Shown: positions 45,963-55,184, counted from the first letter of the stretch. The stretch is DNA of 64,000 nt from Alistipes sp. (GCA_017536555.1 JAFXHE010000019.1:37558-101557), one strand, 5' to 3'. Translations and numbers: made by a program. Notes: generated from the letters alone by a model not told the origin.

Positions 45963-45986
45963 GGGTTACTTTGCGCAAAGTAACCC
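45963..45986 (-). other. hairpin just upstream of the 45-aa ORF, copy 1
   Basis: GGGTTACTTTG/CAAAGTAACCC with loop CG, perfect 11-bp arms. It lies between the module start and the ORF and could be a 5' regulatory hairpin, or a terminator for transcripts entering the module. On the plus strand TGAGTTTTT follows, a good terminator tail. Confidence 0.65.
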
Positions 45987-46097
45987 TGAGTTTTTGACAA
46001 CTTCTGACAATCGCCAATACACAATTGTTGCACCGGTAAATCGGTCCGCTCGGGGGCATATTATTACCGCCAACTGCACCCTGATATCCTATTGGAG

Positions 46098-46253
46098 ATG
46101 GACGATTTGGACAATCTGACACTCAAAGAGTATGACGACTTGTGTGGCATCAAACGAAAGTACATCTCCACACGAAAGATGGCACATATTCGCCAGAGGG
46201 CAAAGGATAGGCAGAGAATGAAGATTGCCATCTCCCACCAGGAAATGAACTAA
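46098..46253 (+). pseudogene. 51-codon fragment, probably 3' end of a lost gene
   Basis: ATG 46098 to TAA 46253 (start MDDLDNLTLKEYDDLCGIKR, then a basic helix HIRQRAKDRQRM). The frame is open upstream to 46008 without a start (YYYRQLHPDILLEM), where it runs into the repeated module. This looks like a gene cut at its 5' end by the module. No family recognised. Confidence 0.4.
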
Positions 46254-46279
46254 TAACTGCAACTCTCAAAGCATTAGGC

Positions 46280-46345
46280 GGTTGCGACGATGCACAAAAT
46301 AAATGCCCACTCTATTGTTCTTTCCTCATCTCGCTACTCTTCGGT
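46280..46345 (-). repeat. short inverted repeat matching 60528-60600
   Basis: On the minus strand this reads CCGAAGAGTAGCGAGATG, later CAATAGAG(T)GGGCATTTATTTTG. It aligns with 60528-60600 on the plus strand. It lies on the outer side of the small-ORF module in both places, so the homologous block is wider than the module itself. Confidence 0.75.
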
Positions 46346-46393
46346 ATTTTTCCAAGTCTGCGAGATGGGGATTTTATTGTGCGTTTTGTGTGT

Positions 46394-46800
46394 GAGAAAA
46401 ACGCAGAAATCTTTGTACAAAACGAGTACAGGCGATGTTTACTTCTGCACATAGTAAAAATTGTAATTATCGTATAATCAGCACAATATAAAGCATTAGG
46501 CAAATCAATATTAGATTACGAGCTGTTCGGGAAAATCGCAAATAAATATTGCTGTTTCCACTGTTCAAATTTTCATCCTTGGAACTTGAACAGAGAAAAG
46601 TTGTAACACAGAGCCAGTTTGTGTCGATTAGTTTACACTATTATCGTTCTTGTGGTCAATGTTATATGGCTTCATAAAGTTAAATTTTTAATACTCAAGC
46701 GACTACATAAAAGTAAACAGAGAATATATGTCATCTTTGAAGTGTGATTTTTTTGTGCAGTTTAGAGCGTTTTATATCAAAGAGTTTACAAGACAGAAAG
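46394..46800 (+). repeat. ~405-bp non-coding interspersed repeat, copy B
   Basis: Same orientation as copy A (38761-39165), with the same opening GAGAAAAACGCAGAAATC and similar length. It ends 24 bp before the stop of the membrane protein gene at 46824. Both copies sit to the left of a cargo block that has AlkD-like sequence on its right. Confidence 0.85.
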
Positions 46801-46823
46801 AAGTTATCGACAAGTTACTAAAC

Positions 46824-47882
46824 TTAATACGGGTATTTCTGTTTTAATGTAGCAATTACATCATTAACGCTTTGTGTTTTCAGCATGTTCAATATATCCA
46901 ATGCCAATCTACATTCCCGTTTAACAAAATCACGCTTTGCAAAATTTATTTTCTCTTCTAATCGCTGTTCTAAAATACGATTTGTTAGCTCCGAATACCC
47001 CCTTTTATAGCTATCGGTCATAGCATTCAAGATTCGTATGTTCGCCTTTATGAGTTCAAGTGAAATCTGTTCGCTATTGCATCTATCAATGTAGGCTTGA
47101 ATCTGTTCTATGCTATTGTTTACCGACTCTGAGATATTGTTAGCTTGTACATTAAGTTGGGCGTTGCTATTGTGAATATCCTTATGACTACGAATTTTAC
47201 CGAACTTACTTATATTATGTTCAAAGTATTTGTCTATATGTCGAAAAATTTTAGCATTCTCAATAATACACCCAACATTTATAAAGTACAAGAATAGTGT
47301 CATTATAGTTACCAATACACCTCCTTCGTATGGATATGGTGTGAATAATGAAATTTGAAGAATAAACGGATAACTATTCAACAAAATTAGTATCACATTT
47401 GTTATTATAGATAATCGCAAAATAATTTTAACTTGACTCTTTTGCCGTTCGTTATCTTTACTAAAAATCCACTCACTGTCCATGTTCACATCTATTAGCA
47501 TTGTGGGGAGAGTTAGACACAACTCAAATATGCCAAAAATAAGCACAGATAAGAACATATACCAATCCTCATAGCAATATAGATATGCACCTACTATTGG
47601 AGAGACAATAGCAAGAACATATAACAAGGAATGAAATATTACTATTTTAGTAAAATTAAATGGGGTTGCCAATTGCAGTTCTAACTCTTCTATCTCCCGT
47701 AGTTCGTGTGTTGTCAGAGGTCTGTGTTGAGATCGCGGTTGTTGGGATTTTCTGTAAATATAATCAGCCCCTACCAAACCACCGAGTAGCAGGCTTTTCG
47801 TAACATTATCAGCAATCTTTGAACCTGCTTTGAAATTACGATTAAGTTGAGCACCAAATATATTTCTACTTTTGAATCCCAT
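46824..47882 (-). CDS. hypothetical multi-helix membrane protein
   Basis: A 352-aa protein with four predicted transmembrane helices (two around 85-130, two around 155-215). A C-terminal cytoplasmic helical region contains coiled-coil propensity (SVNNSIEQIQAYIDRC) and ends KYPY. The N-terminus is soluble and basic. It is A+T-rich and follows a 133-aa membrane protein gene by 12 bp, which places both in one leftward operon. No family recognised. Confidence 0.62.
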   Translation of the reverse strand: MGFKSRNIFGAQLNRNFKAGSKIADNVTKSLLLGGLVGADYIYRKSQQPRSQHRPLTTHELREIEELELQLATPFNFTKIVIFHSLLYVLAIVSPIVGAYLYCYEDWYMFLSVLIFGIFELCLTLPTMLIDVNMDSEWIFSKDNERQKSQVKIILRLSIITNVILILLNSYPFILQISLFTPYPYEGGVLVTIMTLFLYFINVGCIIENAKIFRHIDKYFEHNISKFGKIRSHKDIHNSNAQLNVQANNISESVNNSIEQIQAYIDRCNSEQISLELIKANIRILNAMTDSYKRGYSELTNRILEQRLEEKINFAKRDFVKRECRLALDILNMLKTQSVNDVIATLKQKYPY

Positions 47883-47894
47883 ATATAGCCCGTT

Positions 47895-48296
47895 TTACTT
47901 ATTTTGAGAATCTTCTCGTTTAGCTTTTCCTTTACGAGGCGCATAAGCGTCAATGGATTGATATGTGGCAAAAAGACAAGTCGGGACGCATAATATTAAC
48001 TGTGCAGTATCCCATTTACAGATAATGCATAGCGATATGAGAACATTAGAAATACATAGTATTAAGAGCCCCTTGCAAGTCATCTTAGTATAGATAGAGT
48101 AATGATAAAGTAAAAATAAAAACCATAAAGAACCACCCCATATTAGCTGGTGTATACTTGCAAGACAGGGAAATAGTGATAGCGGAGATAATATAGCTGG
48201 GATACATACCCCCAATCTATATAGCATCTGCACCTGCACAATATAAGTTTTTATTCTTGATAGATAGGCTCTATCCACAGTTTGTTTACTATCCAT
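47895..48296 (-). CDS. hypothetical small membrane protein
   Basis: A 133-aa protein with three to four hydrophobic helices (LGVCIPAILSPLSLFPCLAS, LWFLFLLYHYSIY, LLILCISNVLISLCIICKW) and a basic tail (RKGKAKREDSQNK) that should face the cytoplasm. It is first in the operon with the 352-aa membrane protein, with a TATATTTG box 4 bp upstream of its ATG. Function unknown. Confidence 0.6.
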   Translation of the reverse strand: MDSKQTVDRAYLSRIKTYIVQVQMLYRLGVCIPAILSPLSLFPCLASIHQLIWGGSLWFLFLLYHYSIYTKMTCKGLLILCISNVLISLCIICKWDTAQLILCVPTCLFATYQSIDAYAPRKGKAKREDSQNK

Positions 48297-48300
48297 AATG

Positions 48301-48308
48301 CAAATATA
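48301..48308 (-). promoter_or_regulatory. -7 box of the membrane-protein operon
   Basis: Minus-strand TATATTTG ends 4 bp before the ATG at 48296, a second case of a box almost abutting a start codon in this window. Confidence 0.45.
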
Positions 48309-48350
48309 AGAAATTAATCACATAAGTACTAATAGGTTGAAAATAATCAC

Positions 48351-48358
48351 TATCTTTG
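48351..48358 (+). promoter_or_regulatory. -7 box of the divergent membrane protein gene
   Basis: TATCTTTG lies 23 bp before the ATG at 48382; no clear TTG at the right distance. Confidence 0.5.
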
Positions 48359-48381
48359 CATGAAGGAAACAATATAAGCAT

Positions 48382-48885
48382 ATGAATAAGCTATTATCTA
48401 TTTTGAACAATCCAATAGTTGGAGCTGTAATGACTTTGATTGGTGTGTTGGAGCTTTTATTTAAAATCCCATCAACATACTTTACATACCAAATATCATT
48501 GTGGATAATTATCCTTTGCGTTGGACTTATAATTCTTTTATCTTGGGCATACAAGCAAATAAGAATATGCTACTATATTAAGAATTACACATCCGACTCA
48601 TTCGGAGGTTCACATCTATACAAATGGCAATGGGTAAAAACGCCTCACTACTTTAATGTTTATGGATATGTCCCTGATAGAATAGAGGCCGTGGAACCAA
48701 CAAAACTCAACCCTAATGCCGAAGTAATTGATTTTGCACATCACTACATAGATAACAAAGACCTATTACAAGAGTACATAATGTTGAGTTTGTATGATAA
48801 AGTCGAAAATACTAAACAAACGAATTTGTTCGTGTGTCAAATGCATGAATTAGAAGCCCACTACTCAAAACAAAGACAAGGATAA
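48382..48885 (+). CDS. hypothetical membrane-anchored protein
   Basis: A 167-aa protein with two N-terminal transmembrane helices (about 12-28 and 38-58, ISLWIIILCVGLIILLSWAY). A soluble C-terminal half follows with aromatic motifs (SHLYKWQWVKTPHYFNVYGY). A+T-rich cargo, divergent from the two-gene membrane operon and ending 39 bp before the AlkD-like gene. No family recognised. Confidence 0.6.
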   Translation: MNKLLSILNNPIVGAVMTLIGVLELLFKIPSTYFTYQISLWIIILCVGLIILLSWAYKQIRICYYIKNYTSDSFGGSHLYKWQWVKTPHYFNVYGYVPDRIEAVEPTKLNPNAEVIDFAHHYIDNKDLLQEYIMLSLYDKVENTKQTNLFVCQMHELEAHYSKQRQG

Positions 48886-48923
48886 GTTGCAATATGAGAC
48901 TCACATATTGACAGACATAGGCA

Positions 48924-49736
48924 CTACAACGCCTCGACCGTGCGTGTGCGCAGCGACTCGCGGGCCTTGCGGATATAGAGTTTGACTACATCAGCAGGCA
49001 GGTTTGACGAGCGAGCAAACGCTCTCGTTGCATCAGGGAATTTCGCCAGCGCAGTCGCCAGCAGCCACGCAACGCCCATCCGCACATAGTATGGCTCTGC
49101 ACCTTGCACAGTGCCTTGTTGAGCCACTTTCGGTTTGCCTTTGACGGTCTTATACTTTGACTTTATGCGCCCAAAATCGAGCCTGTTGATGCGCTCAAAA
49201 ACCTTGTCGAGCCACTCTTCGTTTAGGAAGTAGCACATCGAAACGACCACTGCAAAGCGCACCTCAAACTCGCGCTCGGAGTTAAACCAACGCTCCAAAA
49301 ACGCCCACAGAGCATCCTTGTCGGCACGCGCCATCCACTTTGCGTGAGCGCAATAGGAGTCGCACACAGCCCAATTATCCATCACGGGCACATAGCGCGT
49401 AAGCATCGCCAACCGCTCATCGAGCGAACACTTTTCGAGGTTGATGAGATAACCCCAGATGACGGTCTCCTCATAACATAAACTCTCGCTCGGCACCGCC
49501 TCAAACGCACGAATAACCTCGACACCATTGACGCAAATTCGATGCGTTCCATCGGACATAACAACCTCGCCACCCTCGCGTGAAAGTTGCTTTGCGACCT
49601 GCTTAATCTCGGGCGAATGAAGCCCCACAACACGCCTTTCGGGCAGCGCATTCACCACTCGCAAATGCACCTCCTGATACCGCGCATCCGTCAGAAACCG
49701 CTCACAAACTAGTGGTTGTAAAAGGTGGTTAATCAT
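48924..49736 (-). CDS. AlkD-like DNA alkylation repair protein
   Basis: A 270-aa helical-repeat (HEAT/ALK) protein. LHSPEIKQVAKQL near the start, YCAHAKWMARADKDALWAF with a preceding PVMDNWAVCDSY, SEREFEVRFAVVVSMCYFL and YYVRMGVAWLLATALAKFP match the DNA alkylation repair family of base-flipping-independent glycosylases. The Asp/Trp pair of PVMDNWAVCD sits where AlkD has its catalytic Asp region. The base composition is core-like. Its last codons are duplicated in the scar at 41609-41650, and an alcohol-dehydrogenase fragment lies just upstream of its start. Confidence 0.87.
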   Translation of the reverse strand: MINHLLQPLVCERFLTDARYQEVHLRVVNALPERRVVGLHSPEIKQVAKQLSREGGEVVMSDGTHRICVNGVEVIRAFEAVPSESLCYEETVIWGYLINLEKCSLDERLAMLTRYVPVMDNWAVCDSYCAHAKWMARADKDALWAFLERWFNSEREFEVRFAVVVSMCYFLNEEWLDKVFERINRLDFGRIKSKYKTVKGKPKVAQQGTVQGAEPYYVRMGVAWLLATALAKFPDATRAFARSSNLPADVVKLYIRKARESLRTRTVEAL

Positions 49737-49748
49737 AACACAATTATC

Positions 49749-49813
49749 ACTCTATCTTCGGCTTGTCGATTAACTCGAACTTGCTGGGGATATGTAGGTG
49801 TAGGCTTTCATTT
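49749..49813 (-). pseudogene. alcohol dehydrogenase start fragment, copy 2
   Basis: Reads MKAYTYISP, then a one-base deletion shifts the frame. With the base restored it continues GKFELIDKPK before a stop. It is homologous to 43455-43523 and in the same orientation. The fragment ends at nearly the same codon in both copies. Confidence 0.78.
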
Positions 49814-49892
49814 ATATCTAATTTACCGTCAAAGATAGTGATAAAACTCCATCTAGTTTACTTCTATGAATAAGACTTTAATAAATTATTTG

Positions 49893-49900
49893 TAAATTTG
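49893..49900 (+). promoter_or_regulatory. -7 box of the SIR2 gene
   Basis: TAAATTTG (TAnnTTTG), 29 bp before the ATG at 49930. The -33 region is not clear. Confidence 0.5.
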
Positions 49901-49929
49901 TTAGGTCTTATCATAAAATTATTCTAATA

Positions 49930-52900
49930 ATGGAGAAAGCTACAGAAATAATAGATAGTATTCGTCAATGCGTTGAAAAAGGAACTCTCTCTTTTATCAT
50001 TGGAGCGGGATTTAGTAGAAATATTTCAAAGGCCTTTCCATTATGGGGAGAACTTTTGACACCGTTAGTGGAGGAGTTATATCCTTCGTGTAATGTAAAG
50101 AATAAGGTCCAACGAGAGCAGAGGATAAAACAAATTATAGCCGAGAAATCATATCTTGGAGTTGCTTCTGAGTATGTCCGCCGACACGGCTATCACGAGG
50201 CGATAGATATATACATAGAACAAAGAATGCCGTATTTGGTTTGTCGAGAAGATGGAGGATATGACTTAATGGTAAATGGTAAGATTGTAGATTCAAACCC
50301 ATCAATAGAGTGTCATAAGAAATTACTATCACTCGATGTAAAACATTTGTTTACATTCAATTATGACAATAGCCTTGACATACTGGCAGATGTATCAGCT
50401 TCTAGTAGGCTATTGGAACAACAAGAGCGAGCCAATAAACAGCTGCAAATCCTACAAGATGCATTGGAGCAGTATATCATAGAATACGAAATGATAGGTA
50501 TCAATATCACAGATGCTGAAAATATATCATCAACAGAAGCCAAAGATGAGAAGATCGATTATACTAAGATTAATGGGGTTATAAATAATGTGGGGTTAGG
50601 TTTAACCCCTTATAGTGATAGTGTTAGTAACTTTCAAGAACTGTATCAAAGCCACACTAATGCGATTAGAACAGAGATAGCAAAACAAAAAGACATCGTA
50701 AAAACTACACAGATTCAACGCGAGGGTAAATACCAATTAATAACCAATGCCTATCAAATATCACTAACGGACACATGTAAGAATATCTATAAATTACACG
50801 GCAACCTTAGAATAGGTGATGTGCCATATGAATTTGATGGGGATAAGCATATGCAATATGTAATCACCCAAGAAGATTATGACATATATCCCAAGAAGCA
50901 CGAAGCCTTTGTTAGTTTAATGAGAATATCATTGTTAAAGGGATGTCTTTGTCTAATAGGATTCTCTGGAGATGATCCTAATTTCTTGGCTTGGGTAGAT
51001 TGGGTAAAAGATATTTTAGATGAATCAGCGGTGAGAGGAGGGCATAGGCTACGTACAATCTATTATGTCAATGCAGGTTCTCAAAAATTGGAAGCCCCTA
51101 AAGAATTATTGCTTCGAAATCACTATATCGAAATAATAAATTTATATGAGTGTTTCCCCGATGCCGGCACACAACAAGAAAGAATATCTCGCTTCCTAGA
51201 TTATCTTAGTCGAGATAAGGATTCATATGAAGTTTATAATGAAAGTTGGGGAAGAATAAATATAGAACGCGGAATGCCGAATGACATCGACTCTTTGGCA
51301 GTTGATATAGATAATGTTTATAAGCTTGCAGAATACAATAAAATTCCCAATCAGTTTGGAATAGCTCATTACCATAGGACAAATATATTTTCTAGAATAG
51401 CTGATATTATTAATGCTGATATTAATCCTATTTTACGCTCTAAGTTGATATATTCTGCTATTAAAGGAGAATTAATGCCCATCAATGCTGTTTTAAGTCA
51501 AAAGCAAATTAGTCTCTTATCTAAGGTAGATGCCGAGCTTGAAGGATATTACAAACGGCTAATAGTAATGGCTCGAGTTTTGAATGGAAATCTTCAAGAA
51601 AAACTGCCACAAAACTACACTTATGAACAAGGATTAAGTTATTTGTTTAATCTCCGTTTTGATGAGGCGAAAAGAATCATTGATGAATGGTCTCCCAAAC
51701 GAGGTATCGACAAAATGCGTCGATTCCTGCTACAATCGGTGTATGAACAGCAAATGGATACAGATAGTATTACAAGGTTAATAAATTCTGGTAATTTTAG
51801 CTGTTTACAAGAGTACCAATATGCACTTGATGTACTTCCGCAAATTCGAGGTGTGATAATGACTAAGAAGGGCGGAGGTATGACAATGCATGGTGATTTG
51901 CAACCGCAGATTGACAGTTTGTCCAAGCAAAACCCACACCTAATTAAATTTGGGGAACAGATAGACAAGCTATTAAGTGAAATAAACTCTAATAAGACAC
52001 AGCCATTTGGGAATGTTAAGAATACCATCAATTTTGGGTCATACAATATTGCACTAGTTAATGCTACTAAAGTGTTGCAAATCTTTGTGGAATTAGGAGT
52101 TCCGACCGAAACAAAGAACATATTATTATTTGACAAAGATAAATGGCTGAAGGTTTGTGAAATCCTATACGAGCGATATCCTCAACCGTGCCTATATTTC
52201 TCTTTGTTGTATGGCAATAACAAAGATCTTCTTCGAAGAATTGCCCAGCATTATATTTATTCTATAAAGTTAAAGGATACATTGCCTAAACTTCTAATAA
52301 TGATGCTTGAGGCACTATTAAACGAATCGTGTCCATTCAACGTAACGGAGGCAATATATATTGTCGCTCCGATTTTTATGAAGGCTGTTAATGCAGAAAT
52401 ATGGATTGATGCTTTCGAAAAGGTTTATGACAAGCAGAACATAGAGGTGCTTGGCGATGGTCGGATGGCTGCTAATGATATTCAAGAGTTTATAACAACA
52501 GGTGTTTCGCTATCTAATAGCGCAATATTTAAGCATAAAGTATTATTGCAAACTCTTCAACTTCAGGACAAGATTAAAGATGTTCATAATAGGCTTATCA
52601 TTGCCTCCTCAAAAGATATTGAAGTTAATGATGCAGAATTAAGAGAGTTAAAGCAACTTATTGTATGTGCAGCAACGCCGACTCATATATATGTCTTGAT
52701 GAATATGCGAAAATGGGTTGGGAATGATGCTATCGTGGGCAAACTTCAAGTATTACCAGATGCGATATACAATGATTGCACACTATTAGAAGCGGCTTGT
52801 GAATTTTCTTATGGAGACGCAACCCTGCAGTCAAAATTGACAAATATAATATTGAACTCTACTCGACTATGGCAGACTGGCATCGGTGATGATTGTTCAA

Positions 52901-53613
52901 GCGTCAGCCATTATGGTTACACGTTGGACATTTGCGATATTCAACAGTTTATTAAGTTTAATAGGGATGAAATTTTTGTAATATATGCAAAATTAAAGGC
53001 GGAATTTGCCAAAATATATAGAATTACCGAAAAGTGGGAAGGCCGCAGAATATGGGGGCCGTTCAATGATTGGAGTTATATTTTAGTTGAAATGCAGAGG
53101 TTTCTCAAATCAAATAGGACAGAGCTTCGTGATGATGGCAATTATTCAACACTATTGCGCTCTATTACCACATTGTTAAATAAGGGTAGAGGAGGTAATA
53201 GCGTATCATCATTGTTAATAGATGACGATAAAACAGGCAAAGCAATATCTTGGTTAGTTAATGACGTTCATTTGCAAGGCGTAAAAACATTTCAGTATGA
53301 ATATATGTTGCTTGCAAATAAAATTCTCACCCGCAAATCTAAATACCTAAATAGCTGTTTTATCCATTTCGGGTGGACCTTAACAAAATATATAGATGGT
53401 TATGATATAAATTTATTTAAGCCTCTAATTAAGGATATTCTTGATCTTTATGGTCGATATTTTACAGGTAAGAATGAATTGGATTGGGATATAGAATATG
53501 CTGAAAAGGATGTCGTAGAACGAGAATTATGCAAGATGTATGAAGTATATAAATCCTGGGGAGGAAAAATTCGTTTTTGGGATGACTATATACCAAGATA
53601 TTACTCTAAGTAG
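49930..53613 (+). CDS. SIR2-domain protein, large, probable anti-phage NADase
   Basis: A 1227-aa cytoplasmic protein. The N-terminal 420 residues form a SIR2-like Rossmann domain: GAGFSRN at 25-31, HLFTFNYDNSLDIL at about 140, YKLHGNLR at about 286 (candidate catalytic His) and GFSGDDPNFLAWVDWV at about 344. A charged helical insertion (about 155-260) splits this domain. The remaining 800 residues are helical with no motif I recognise; they may be a repeat-type sensor or oligomerisation region. Bacterial SIR2 proteins of this size deplete NAD+ during phage infection (DSR-like systems). It is A+T-rich, stands alone on its strand and is convergent with a reverse transcriptase gene across a shared terminator. 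Confidence 0.82.
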   Translation: MEKATEIIDSIRQCVEKGTLSFIIGAGFSRNISKAFPLWGELLTPLVEELYPSCNVKNKVQREQRIKQIIAEKSYLGVASEYVRRHGYHEAIDIYIEQRMPYLVCREDGGYDLMVNGKIVDSNPSIECHKKLLSLDVKHLFTFNYDNSLDILADVSASSRLLEQQERANKQLQILQDALEQYIIEYEMIGINITDAENISSTEAKDEKIDYTKINGVINNVGLGLTPYSDSVSNFQELYQSHTNAIRTEIAKQKDIVKTTQIQREGKYQLITNAYQISLTDTCKNIYKLHGNLRIGDVPYEFDGDKHMQYVITQEDYDIYPKKHEAFVSLMRISLLKGCLCLIGFSGDDPNFLAWVDWVKDILDESAVRGGHRLRTIYYVNAGSQKLEAPKELLLRNHYIEIINLYECFPDAGTQQERISRFLDYLSRDKDSYEVYNESWGRINIERGMPNDIDSLAVDIDNVYKLAEYNKIPNQFGIAHYHRTNIFSRIADIINADINPILRSKLIYSAIKGELMPINAVLSQKQISLLSKVDAELEGYYKRLIVMARVLNGNLQEKLPQNYTYEQGLSYLFNLRFDEAKRIIDEWSPKRGIDKMRRFLLQSVYEQQMDTDSITRLINSGNFSCLQEYQYALDVLPQIRGVIMTKKGGGMTMHGDLQPQIDSLSKQNPHLIKFGEQIDKLLSEINSNKTQPFGNVKNTINFGSYNIALVNATKVLQIFVELGVPTETKNILLFDKDKWLKVCEILYERYPQPCLYFSLLYGNNKDLLRRIAQHYIYSIKLKDTLPKLLIMMLEALLNESCPFNVTEAIYIVAPIFMKAVNAEIWIDAFEKVYDKQNIEVLGDGRMAANDIQEFITTGVSLSNSAIFKHKVLLQTLQLQDKIKDVHNRLIIASSKDIEVNDAELRELKQLIVCAATPTHIYVLMNMRKWVGNDAIVGKLQVLPDAIYNDCTLLEAACEFSYGDATLQSKLTNIILNSTRLWQTGIGDDCSSVSHYGYTLDICDIQQFIKFNRDEIFVIYAKLKAEFAKIYRITEKWEGRRIWGPFNDWSYILVEMQRFLKSNRTELRDDGNYSTLLRSITTLLNKGRGGNSVSSLLIDDDKTGKAISWLVNDVHLQGVKTFQYEYMLLANKILTRKSKYLNSCFIHFGWTLTKYIDGYDINLFKPLIKDILDLYGRYFTGKNELDWDIEYAEKDVVERELCKMYEVYKSWGGKIRFWDDYIPRYYSK

Positions 53614-53620
53614 CTATATT

Positions 53621-53660
53621 AAAAGTAGAGAGTCAACGCAATTGTTGACTCTCTACTTTT
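53621..53660. terminator. bidirectional terminator between SIR2 and RT genes
   Basis: Perfect 17-bp arms (AAAAGTAGAGAGTCAAC and its complement) around GCAATT; the arms end in A4 and T4, so both convergent transcripts gain a T-tail. Confidence 0.9.
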
Positions 53661-53669
53661 AGGGATATA

Positions 53670-55184
53670 TTATTGGTAACTAAACACATCTACTTCCTCT
53701 ATCTTTATATATGGCACCATTTCATCTAACGCTTTGTTATCACAAATCTTATCAATCGGAAGATCTGCACATAGATCAGGTTTAAGCCATTCTAAATTCC
53801 AAAGTTCATTGTGATCGCCATATATGATTTTACATAAAGTTTCGCTATATGGGTTATTTCCATATTTCTTATCTAACGGGATTGTTATTCTCTGCATCCA
53901 AATTTGAATATGTCCTATGTTGGGCAATGCAGATAATTTGTTATATACATCTTTGATTAAGTTAATCTTTATTTCTTCATCTTCTATTCTATTAATTAGA
54001 TTACTAATACAAGCCAATGCCTGTTGGTATATTTTGGGGCTATTAATAGCAATATCTATTACAATCGCAATCAAAACATGGATATTTTCGTATATTGTTG
54101 CATCATCCTGAATACGCTTGCTTATATTTGTCATAAGCATGCAAGTTGTTCCAGAGTTAGGGTATTGCTTAGCTATGGACAATATGTATAATAACTCCTT
54201 CTGAAAAGATGCGAATAAACTCTGTTCCTTTTTGTATGCAGGGATATTTGATATGTAGAAGTACTTATCTGGCTTGATGGCATTCTCTACAATACTATCC
54301 GTCAATATAGTCTTAGAAGCATTCATATTAAAATTTAAGTCCGCCAAAACAGTTTGCAAGATTATTGAAATTTTCTCTAGTTCATCCTTATTATTGCTAA
54401 ATATTCGATAATCATCTCTATAACGCAAAATCTTGTAATCCTCTATTTGCTCTTCTTTTAATCGCTCAACTAATAATTTATCTGCGTATCCTAAAACGAT
54501 CTCTGCAATAAAGTCGAATAATGCGCCACCCTGTGGGATGCCATTTGTTTGTCCATATTGCATACCCTGCATATAAGTATCAATGGTGTGACCTAACGAG
54601 GATTTTCCTATATTTCTTTTGGCTTCTTCCTTACCCAATATTGCCCAATTGATAGAATGAGTATAGATACTTCCATAACAATTGGTAATATCGGTAATGA
54701 ACATATATTTGTACTTTATCGATAATTCAATAGAGCGTTGTTCAAGATTGCTCCACCAATTGGAAATAATAGTGGCAAGTGTAGACTTATCTTTTTTATT
54801 CTTCATTGGAGGAATACTAGAAACCTCAATGTGAGAATCTTTAAATTCATCAAACCGATTTTGCAAAGCCTCCCAACATTCTTTTGTCGTAATACTTCTG
54901 ACTAATAAATAATACAAGTAGGGATTTGCTATTTGAATAGGTCTGTAAGCATATTTTCCATCTTTATTAACCAATATTTTATAATTAACTTGGTCGAATT
55001 TCGATGGATATTGCTTTTCTTCTTTAAGGCAATTTGCCAATTCTTTAGCTCCTATAGTCGTTTTAACATAGTCTAAAATAGGTTGGAAGTTAATATATGA
55101 AGGCAACGCAATACCACAATATTGCTCTGCATCCATAAAGTACTCAAGAGCTTGTTTGGGAGTTAGGGATAGTACAGTCTGCAT
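53670..55184 (-). CDS. reverse transcriptase of the defence-associated (Abi/UG) type
   Basis: A 504-aa protein. The RT core is clear: motif A FITDITNCYGSIYTHSI (Asp165), motif B GIPQGGALFDFIAEIVLGY, motif C LRYRDDYRIF (YRDD, Asp257-258), then motif D/E NFNMNASKTIL. The YRDD box replaces the usual YADD. There is no group II intron maturase domain and no retron-like context. The C-terminal 190 residues are helical (EIKINLIKDVYNKLSALPN), as in Abi-type and 'unknown group' RTs involved in phage defence. Gaps on both sides are under 60 bp, so a separate template RNA gene is unlikely unless it overlaps the gene. The exact DRT class cannot be assigned by eye. Confidence 0.85.
   Translation of the reverse strand: MQTVLSLTPKQALEYFMDAEQYCGIALPSYINFQPILDYVKTTIGAKELANCLKEEKQYPSKFDQVNYKILVNKDGKYAYRPIQIANPYLYYLLVRSITTKECWEALQNRFDEFKDSHIEVSSIPPMKNKKDKSTLATIISNWWSNLEQRSIELSIKYKYMFITDITNCYGSIYTHSINWAILGKEEAKRNIGKSSLGHTIDTYMQGMQYGQTNGIPQGGALFDFIAEIVLGYADKLLVERLKEEQIEDYKILRYRDDYRIFSNNKDELEKISIILQTVLADLNFNMNASKTILTDSIVENAIKPDKYFYISNIPAYKKEQSLFASFQKELLYILSIAKQYPNSGTTCMLMTNISKRIQDDATIYENIHVLIAIVIDIAINSPKIYQQALACISNLINRIEDEEIKINLIKDVYNKLSALPNIGHIQIWMQRITIPLDKKYGNNPYSETLCKIIYGDHNELWNLEWLKPDLCADLPIDKICDNKALDEMVPYIKIEEVDVFSYQ

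Larger units (their letters stand above)
45765..46020 (-). repeat. ~255-bp small-ORF/promoter module, copy 1
   Basis: Inverted relative to 60736-60990 and similar along its whole length. In its own direction it holds GATTGTCAGAAGTTGTCAAA, a hairpin, a 45-codon ORF, about 30 bp of spacer and a TAACTTTG box, and then meets cargo. Here the cargo is the Mrr-type operon; in copy 2 it is the ATPase-nuclease operon. Confidence 0.9.

Noticed and set aside
46312-46503. 63-aa minus-strand ORF over the start of repeat B
   Set aside because: It is not kept in repeat copy A and ends in the short block also present near 60540, so the frame is accidental.
53670-55184. Retron or group II intron reading of the reverse transcriptase
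   Set aside because: No maturase/HNH domain, no intron RNA domain V hairpin and no msr-msd-like RNA space next to the gene were seen.
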